Source: Halobellus ruber
GTDB taxonomy: Archaea > Halobacteriota > Halobacteria > Halobacteriales > Haloferacaceae
Length of the DNA stretch: 64,000 nucleotides
Assembly: GCF_014212355.1 (NCBI RefSeq)
Contig: NZ_JACKXD010000007.1
Location: forward strand, 62,001-126,000
Reading direction: 5' to 3'
How positions within the stretch are numbered: position 1 is the stretch's first letter; each line of letters opens with the position of its first letter. Positions 58,678 through 64,000 of the stretch are shown here, in pieces. A program made the translations under genes and the position numbers. The notes under the pieces were generated by a model. The model searched no databases. It worked only from the letters and a program-made list of their open reading frames with translations, and was not told where the DNA came from.

Positions 58678-58718
58678 TTAACCAACAAAACTATGCTTCG
58701 TGCCTCTGTGTTGGTTAA
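58678..58718. repeat. TTAACCAACA inverted repeat, copy 6
   Basis: TTAACCAACA 58678-58687 and TGTTGGTTAA 58709-58718, 21-bp spacer. It ends 13 bases before ATG 58732, with no stem-loop element between. Confidence 0.9.
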
Positions 58719-58731
58719 TACAGATTGGCCT

Positions 58732-59055
58732 ATGTCCTACGAGCCACCGACGCCCCCAGCGGACCTCCCCACAGATGCCATCGACACACTCGACGACTAC
58801 TCGCCCGAGCTGCTCCGAGACGTTGCACACTATGCCGAGGAACTCGCTGAATACCGTGAGCGTGAAGATCGCCTTGCCGAAGCGGACGAAGAAGACGAAA
58901 TCGACGAACGCCCCGACGATCTTCCCGATGACATCCCCTCGAAAGCGACGATCACGATCAAGGAGATCAACGACAACCGCTACTACTACTGGCAGTGGCG
59001 GGATGGAGAAAAAATTCGATCTAAATATAAAGGTCCCGTCAATCCCGACGAGTAG
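58732..59055 (+). CDS. Hypothetical protein with DUF6788-like C-terminus
   Basis: 107 residues. An acidic helical first half (LRDVAHYAEELAEYREREDR) and a short beta tail KATITIKEINDNRYYYWQWR followed by DGEKIRSKYKGPV, like the small repeat-binding module I know as DUF6788. It could bind nucleic acid through the aromatic strand. The only control element close by is the inverted repeat 13 bases upstream. Confidence 0.6.
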   Translation: MSYEPPTPPADLPTDAIDTLDDYSPELLRDVAHYAEELAEYREREDRLAEADEEDEIDERPDDLPDDIPSKATITIKEINDNRYYYWQWRDGEKIRSKYKGPVNPDE

Positions 59056-59127
59056 AGGAAATCGAAGTCCGTTCGAATGACCTGTTTTCGGGATGATACC
59101 CCATCTGCGAAGTGAAAGACGGGAGGG

Positions 59128-59545
59128 TCAGCCCTCGGGTCGGGGAGCGGTTTCGTAGCGTATGTTGTCGTCGGTCTTCTTCACTCGGTCGGAGTTCTCT
59201 CGGAGTGTGTCTTGCGCTCGGAGTGGCTTGTGCTCCTCGAGGAACTGCCGACCACTCTCACTGATACCGTAGAACTTGTACGGCAGGTCGTTCTGCCGAC
59301 GGTCCTCCGGCAGGACCACCTCCTCGACGATGCGGACGTTGACGAGCGGCTGGAGGTGCTGACGAATCGTCGTCTGGCTCTTGTTCAGGTTGACGTAGTC
59401 GAGTCACATTAGTGTCGACAGTTCCGATGGATGCCTGAGGATATCCTGGAGGAGCGAGAAGCGCGTCTCCTGGGTGACGACGTTGAGCCGCTCCCGAACG
59501 GACTCTAGGTCGCCGGGCGTGTGGTCGGAGTAATAGGTTCAGGAG
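59128..59545 (-). pseudogene. Broken haloarchaeal winged-helix regulator
   Basis: The minus strand gives DHTPGDLESVRERLNVVTQE, FSLLQDILRHPSELSTL, a stop (TGA) at about 59405, then DYVNLNKSQTTIRQHLQPLV and VVLPEDRRQNDLPYKFYGIS to PRPEG. Joined, these are one helix-turn-helix regulator of a family frequent beside haloarchaeal replication genes. The break just before the recognition helix disables it. Confidence 0.7.
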
Positions 59546-59548
59546 ACG

Positions 59549-59757
59549 CGCCTCTATCGACTTGTTCAACAAAGCTACCTGCATACAGGGAGTCACCTTT
59601 ATCGATTTGTTCAGCGTGAAGTCGTCCACGGAAGACCAGTATCGAGCCAGTAGATCGAAAATGCCGAAATTGGTAAAGAGGTGGCTATAGACGTGGTCGG
59701 CCGCATCCATCGTGACCGTGTCGGTAGAACCACACACCCACCCCTATCGATTTGTTC
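59549..59757 (-). repeat. Origin iterons, left group (three, minus orientation)
   Basis: CACCCCTATCGATTTGTTC-type repeats at about 59549-59568 (variant), 59594-59612 (one mismatch block) and 59739-59757 (perfect). Read on the minus strand they are GAACAAATCGATAGGGGTG. Confidence 0.85.
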
Positions 59758-59893
59758 TGGCGAGAAAGGACGGGGAGGGGAGAGTTGATCGTGAGGAACT
59801 CACGTAGATATGGCACATCAGGATGAAGTTCTTCGACAGAACCGGTCTTTATTACCTCGGTGCCTACCATATTTGGCATACGGGAAGAGTATG

Positions 59894-60383
59894 AGACAAA
59901 TCGATAGGGGTGTGTAGAGTGGATAGCTTGGGAAACAGCGAGAACAACAAGGCACCTCGCTATGGTACCACCAGGTTCCCTGAGTCCGGTCTCCGTCCCC
60001 TGATTTCTCGATTATTAATTAGGTATCTGATTAGGTGAGAAACGAAGTGAAGGAATGCAGTTAGAACAAATCGATAGAGGTGTGTTCTACTAATCAGCTA
60101 GTAGCTAGAACTAGAAAGAAGAGAAAGGAAGGGTGTATGCAGTTCCCGGCTCCGTACTAATCGTGTGGTAGAGACAGCGTTAGTCCGTTCGAAGTTCTCT
60201 CACTCTTCCCCTCCTTTGTAATTAGAACAAATCGATAGGGGTGAGAGGGTGTTCGGGAGTTCTTCTGGATCAATCGAGACAAAGGGTCCATAACAAATCG
60301 TCGGAGGTTGCGGAGGACAACGGAGTAACCCTCTGATATCTTGGTTCTGAACGTTATATTGGTAGAAAAGAAATCGACAGGGG
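59894..60383 (+). repeat. Origin iterons, centre group (three plus two degenerate)
   Basis: GAACAAATCGATAGGGGTG-type repeats at 59894-59912 (one base short), 60064-60082 (one mismatch) and 60225-60243 (perfect). Degenerate copies are AACAAATCGTCGGAGGTTG at 60292-60310 and AAGAAATCGACAGGGG at about 60368-60383. Confidence 0.85.
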
Positions 60384-60386
60384 AAT

Positions 60387-60394
60387 CTTTTAGT
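60387..60394 (+). promoter_or_regulatory. TATA box of orc1/cdc6
   Basis: TTTTAGTA 24-31 bases before ATG 60418. A degenerate iteron ends four bases upstream of it, so the initiator may repress its own gene. Confidence 0.55.
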
Positions 60395-60417
60395 ATTGTG
60401 ACAAGGTGGGATCTGAT

Positions 60418-61743
60418 ATGCCCACGGATCCTGGCTCCGAGGAGATCACCGATTCCACGGGTTCTATCAAAGATCTCATTCTCGAACAGGAAGAGGCCGC
60501 GAGTCTCATCAAGAACCGGTCACTCCTTGAACCGAACGAGATCGTCGACGAAGAACGTATCGTCGGTCGTGACACGCAGCTCACCGATATTACTCAACAC
60601 CTCCGCGTCGCAATAAGTAACGAACGACCGCCGAATCTTCTCCTCTATGGCCCTTCTGGGACCGGGAAATCTCTTATCATCAACGCCGTCTGTCAGAACA
60701 TCGTCGAACTCTGCGAAAACCGCGATATTCGGTTCGGCGTCATCCAAATGAACTGCCAGAACGTGGGAACCCTCGGCGCAGCTGTCTACGAACTTGCGCG
60801 AAAGGTGGCGAACGACATCGGAACGACTGTCGACGTCCCGGAACACGGGGTTCCAAACAAGAAAAAATGGCGCGAACTCTACCGTCTGATCAACGACCAC
60901 TACGATACAGTCGTATTCATTCTCGATGAACTCGACATGCTCGTCGGTCGTCGGGATAAGGACGAGCCAGCCTTCTCTCGCCTTCTCTATCAACTCTCTC
61001 GTGCTGGAAGCACCGACGAGATTACGGCTCAGGTCTCCGTGACTGCGATCACGAACGACACGAAGATGATGGAGAGTGTGGGGAGCCGGGCTCTCAGTTC
61101 ATTCACTCCCGAAGACGTTCATTTTAGTGACTATGATGCCAACCAACTCCGGGAAATCCTTCGGGCTCGGGAGGACGCTTTCCACGAGGATGCACTCAGC
61201 GATGATGTCATCCCGCTCGCAGCAGCATTCGCCGCCCAAACTAATGGGGACGCGAGGAAGGCGATCGACCTGATGCGAACAGCAGGCTCGATTGCAGAAA
61301 AAACAGGTGCGGACGAAGTCCGTGAGGAGCACGTTCGAGAGGCTCAAGATAAGGTTGAGAAGAACCGCGTGTTGGAGGTGACGCGTGGGATTAGTACGCA
61401 GAAGAAGCTCTGTCTGTTCGCGACCGCAGCTGTGGCCCGTGAGGCCGGAACTGGTGCAGCAAAGAGCCCGATTGGATACCGGGTGTATCAGTACCTGACG
61501 GGTACTCTGGATTCGGATCAGTACCACCAGGAGACGTACGTGAACAAGATGAAAGAACTCACGACGTATTCGTTGGTTGAGACAGAGCGGAAGAGTCAGG
61601 GACCACACTCGGGCAGCTACCTCGAGTTCACGTTTGGTGAGAACCCGGAAACTATCATCGAGACGCTTCGAGAGGATTCACGACTTGACGATGTCCACGG
61701 GGACGAACTCCGCACCGTCGTGAACGCACAACTCAATCAGTAG
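60418..61743 (+). CDS. orc1/cdc6: Orc1/Cdc6 replication initiator
   Basis: 441 residues. AAA+ ATPase: Walker A LLLYGPSGTGKSLIIN near residue 78, Walker B VVFILDELDMLVGR near 165, sensor VSVTAITNDTKMM near 205. The lid (about 240-330, QTNGDARKAIDLMRTAG) follows, then the C-terminal winged helix (about 345-441, YRVYQYLTGTLDSDQYHQET). It binds origin repeats and loads the MCM helicase. ATG 60418 is favoured by the TATA spacing; GTG 60406 is in frame. All motifs are intact, unlike the three broken copies in the window. Confidence 0.92.
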   Translation: MPTDPGSEEITDSTGSIKDLILEQEEAASLIKNRSLLEPNEIVDEERIVGRDTQLTDITQHLRVAISNERPPNLLLYGPSGTGKSLIINAVCQNIVELCENRDIRFGVIQMNCQNVGTLGAAVYELARKVANDIGTTVDVPEHGVPNKKKWRELYRLINDHYDTVVFILDELDMLVGRRDKDEPAFSRLLYQLSRAGSTDEITAQVSVTAITNDTKMMESVGSRALSSFTPEDVHFSDYDANQLREILRAREDAFHEDALSDDVIPLAAAFAAQTNGDARKAIDLMRTAGSIAEKTGADEVREEHVREAQDKVEKNRVLEVTRGISTQKKLCLFATAAVAREAGTGAAKSPIGYRVYQYLTGTLDSDQYHQETYVNKMKELTTYSLVETERKSQGPHSGSYLEFTFGENPETIIETLREDSRLDDVHGDELRTVVNAQLNQ

Positions 61744-61753
61744 GTCGTTGCTT

Positions 61754-62112
61754 GAACAAGTCGATAGGGGTGAGGGTGTTATCGATGGCTCAGTTCTATC
61801 GGTAACTCAGCTTTTCGTATTTGAGAGCTAACATATTTCGAGGGAGGAGAGACACACGAAGCGGTCTACTGACGCCTCATTTGGGAACGACCGTATCACG
61901 AGTTGCGCTTGCTTGGGTCAGGTTGCTATCGCCCCCCGAATTGTGGCCGACACTACGCGGTCAATCTTACTACAGTTCGTTTCCGGTTGGTTGCCATCGT
62001 GTGGTTCATTTCATCTAACCAACGTTCGAAACTGAGTTGATAATAGAAACAAATCGATAGGGGTGGGTCTACAGAGTGTGGTGGTTAGTCACACAACAAA
62101 TCGATAGGGGCG
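61754..62112 (+). repeat. Origin iterons, right group (three)
   Basis: GAACAAGTCGATAGGGGTG at 61754-61772, GAAACAAATCGATAGGGGTG at 62046-62065 and CAACAAATCGATAGGGGCG at 62094-62112. 61773-62045 between them has no gene I can support. Confidence 0.85.
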
Positions 62113-62116
62113 ACTG

Positions 62117-62500
62117 TTCAGCAGTTCGGGTCACTGATATTCCAGATGTCGTTGATACTTCTGGGATCCTCCGACTGGTCGATCTCGCCGAGGATGCCAG
62201 CGGTTCGCGGGCCGTCGTTGGAGTCTGTCGACGGGTTCGTCATATAATCTCAACTACCGGTGGATGCCGATGGCCGCGGCGAGAGCGTTGAGAACCTGAC
62301 AGAGAGTGTAGAACCCGGGTGTAGTTGCGCCAATAGCCGGCGTATGTGGTCTCGATATTGAGGAGCTCTTCGCGGAACCGTTTAGTGACGAGCTTCGAGA
62401 TGTAGGTCTTGCCGATGCCGCTGGGTTCGGTGACGATGGCCGTGTCGGCGGATTCCCTGTTCGTAATGAGCTCAAGCACGCTGGAAAGATGTTTGACTTG
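62117..62500 (-). pseudogene. Broken second Orc1/Cdc6-like gene beside the origin
   Basis: Minus strand: LELITNRESADTAIV then PSGIGKTYISKLVTKRF (Walker A), ETTYAGYWRNYTR, a frameshift to FYTLCQVLNALAAAIGIHR, and finally AGILGEIDQSEDPRSINDIW at the Walker B position, where the usual D-E is altered to GEID. The N- and C-termini are missing. It is a decayed initiator copy sharing the iteron region. Confidence 0.7.
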
Positions 62501-62741
62501 CGTCGCGATGCTCTACTTCCACAAACACCGGCACGTACGCCGCCACGGAAACGCAGTTCACCACATCGAACTGTGGCGGATGGGAGATCCCGGCTGAGGT
62601 CCGTCGCCGGCTCGTACCGTACAACACGATTCGCCTCACTGACGGCGAACCGGATCTGCTCGATATTGGAGTGTCTGCCGTAGAATATTTGATATAGAAC
62701 CAGACGCGTATACTTATGAGCGACGCCGTTTATTAGCCTGT

Positions 62742-63059
62742 ATGCCAGCGAGTGAGACTGACGCACTCGACTATTATCCGCCTGGGTGGACGGAGCATAT
62801 TCACGATGAGTACTATATCGAGTGGGTGTACGGGGATGATGAAACCATTCTCGTCCGACTTGACGGAACGATGGGTGAAGATGATTACTCAGTAACTCCA
62901 ATTACCGGGGTGAATACTGACGACGAGGAATTCGTAACAAGGCCTATCGAAAGGCTCTCACGAGAGGAAGCATTTGAAGTCGCAGCGACCCTCATTTATG
63001 CGATGAATGGTACGGCAGGCCGGTTAGCAGGTGAAAGCGAATTTACTGGGGACCGATGA
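62742..63059 (+). CDS. Hypothetical protein
   Basis: 105 residues (LDYYPPGWTEHIHDEYYIEW near the start), acidic and aromatic. A C-terminal helix REEAFEVAATLIYAMNGTAG follows. The family is not recognised. Its TGA overlaps the ATG of the next gene (ATGA), so both are made together. Confidence 0.6.
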   Translation: MPASETDALDYYPPGWTEHIHDEYYIEWVYGDDETILVRLDGTMGEDDYSVTPITGVNTDDEEFVTRPIERLSREEAFEVAATLIYAMNGTAGRLAGESEFTGDR

Positions 63060-63328
63060 GTCGGCAGCACTTTGAGTCCGAATCCGACCTCAGAGACTTC
63101 GTTACCGATGTCGCTGACGAGTACCGCGCCGATGCTGACGAGTGGAGCACATACGAAGCCGCCACCGCACTCTACGAGAACCACGACCTCTGCTCGTGGA
63201 GCATCACCACACACCTCGAATCTAATGTCCCGTACGACGAACTCTCCGGCCCCGACCCGCGGGATATGCTCGTCCACGAAGCCTATCTATGTCTTGAAGA
63301 GCTGTTGACGGAAATTTACGACGAGTAG
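63056..63328 (+). CDS. Hypothetical protein, paralog B
   Basis: 90 residues, closely similar to the product at 55408 over its whole length (DVADEYRADADEWSTYEAAT; SNVPYDELSGPDPRDMLVHE). GC-rich codons here against more AT in paralog A indicate separate histories. Its end overlaps the end of the convergent queC gene by 13 bases. Confidence 0.7.
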   Translation: MSRQHFESESDLRDFVTDVADEYRADADEWSTYEAATALYENHDLCSWSITTHLESNVPYDELSGPDPRDMLVHEAYLCLEELLTEIYDE

Positions 63329-64000
63329 GTCGGTCGCTCGGCGTAGTCTATCGGATCGCTTGATCCGGCGTTTCGGAAGGCTTCTAGCCGGAACGCACAG
63401 GCATCACACGTCCCACACGCGGGCGCTTCGTCTTGGTAACACGACCAGGTTATCTCGTAGGGCACATCCAGTTCAAGTCCGCGCTCAGCGATCTCTGTTT
63501 TCGACCACTCGACGAACGGTGCGAGCAATTCGATTTCCGTTTCTGGTTTCGTTCCAACATCGATCACTTGTTGGAACGCCTCGAAAAACGCCGGGCGGCA
63601 ATCCGGGTACCCGGAGAAATCTTCTGAATGCGCGCCGATGAAGACGGCCGAACAGTCGTTCGCTTCGGCGTAGGAGACGGCCATCGACAATAGGTTCGCA
63701 TTCCGGAATGGCACGTACGACGCCGGGATCTCATCACTGTCCAGGTCTGCCTCTTCCACGTCAATTTCTTCGTCAGTCAGACTCGATGCGCCGATCGCAG
63801 CGAGATGCTCTGTTTCGATATGTAGGAAATCAGCCGCTCCGACTTCCTCAGCCAACGACTTCGCACACTCATACTCCTTGATCTCCGTCTGCTGCCCGTA
63901 CGACGTGTGCAGGAAGTACGGCTCATACCCTCGTTCCATCGCCTCGTATACCGCTGTCGCACTATCCATCCCGCCGGACACCAGAATCACCGCGCGTTTC
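63316..64000 (-). CDS. queC: 7-cyano-7-deazaguanine synthase QueC (5-prime end beyond the window)
   Basis: 228 residues visible. The PP-loop VILVSGGMDSATAVY opens the visible part (KRAVILVSGG if read to the window edge), so only a few N-terminal residues are missing. SYVPFRNANLLSMAVSYAEA and FIGAHSEDFSGYPDCRP are QueC motifs. CYQDEAPACGTCDACAFR holds the zinc cysteines. QueC makes preQ0, the precursor of archaeosine in archaeal tRNA and of 7-deazaguanine in some DNA. It may serve the host tRNA pathway or a DNA-modification system whose other genes lie outside. Confidence 0.88.
   Translation of the reverse strand, partial: KRAVILVSGGMDSATAVYEAMERGYEPYFLHTSYGQQTEIKEYECAKSLAEEVGAADFLHIETEHLAAIGASSLTDEEIDVEEADLDSDEIPASYVPFRNANLLSMAVSYAEANDCSAVFIGAHSEDFSGYPDCRPAFFEAFQQVIDVGTKPETEIELLAPFVEWSKTEIAERGLELDVPYEITWSCYQDEAPACGTCDACAFRLEAFRNAGSSDPIDYAERPTYSS

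Larger units (their letters stand above)
59549..62112. other. Predicted plasmid replication origin around orc1/cdc6
   Basis: At least nine near-identical 19-bp iterons, plus two degenerate ones, flank an intact orc1/cdc6. The left three point one way and the remaining copies the other, framing an AT-richer region (59990-60180). This arrangement of initiator gene plus inverted iteron groups is that of archaeal origins. Confidence 0.75.

Noticed and set aside
59549-62112. CRISPR array
   Set aside because: The repeats are about 19 bp, unevenly spaced by tens to more than a thousand bases, occur in both orientations and surround orc1/cdc6. They are origin iterons.

Overview
The window reads as accessory DNA of a halophilic archaeon (class Halobacteria), most likely a conjugative megaplasmid or a large integrated plasmid. 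The base composition is high and the predicted proteins are very acidic. Many starts sit 25-33 bp behind a TATA-like box, as expected for leaderless archaeal mRNAs. The archaeal information genes present are Orc1/Cdc6, TFB, an RPA-like OB-fold protein and a DUF1931 histone-fold protein. The genus cannot be fixed from this sequence.

Layout. 0-5 kb: decayed fragments (Orc1/Cdc6 C-terminus, SLC13 permease), a histone-fold protein, exonuclease VII (xseA with an added membrane anchor, plus xseB) and an S9 peptidase. 5.9-18 kb: a tight eight-gene block resembling a type IV secretion/conjugation apparatus (VirB2-like, secreted and lipoprotein parts, VirB6-like, VirB3/PrgI-like, VirB4 ATPase, VirD4-like fusion protein), followed by an archaeo-eukaryotic-type primase at 18.3 kb. 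19.6-30.3 kb: small zinc-ribbon genes, four toxin-antitoxin pairs, an RPA-like gene, a LAGLIDADG protein, a tyrosine recombinase and three overlapping mini-genes. 30.6-41.9 kb: a lower-GC catabolic island with two DUF1989 proteins, a ureohydrolase, a Na+/solute symporter with small subunit, an M20 amidohydrolase, a frameshifted amidase and two IclR genes, one beheaded. Its probable job is uptake and breakdown of a ureido or guanidino compound as a nitrogen source. 42-45 kb: TFB and an IS605-type TnpB element. 45-59 kb: a run of small, mostly uncharacterised plasmid genes including DUF932, an ArdC-like antirestriction protein and a nucleotidyltransferase toxin pair. 59.5-62.5 kb: an iteron origin around an intact orc1/cdc6. 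The window ends in a partial queC.

Two repeated non-coding signals run through the accessory genes and are the most interesting content. One is a roughly 30-nt element with a T-rich box and a GC stem-loop. It is found in 19 places just before small genes, its stem changes sequence while keeping pairing, and it often carries the Shine-Dalgarno-like GGAGG or GGGGTG. The other is a 41-42 bp inverted repeat with 10-bp arms (TTAACCAACA / TGTTGGTTAA), present six times with almost constant spacing. Three genes that follow the stem-loop have ATA where their start codon should be. Several other genes are broken by one base (zinc-ribbon gene at 23.1 kb, 48.1-kb gene, ardC, amidase), so the element is either decaying or the sequence contains errors.
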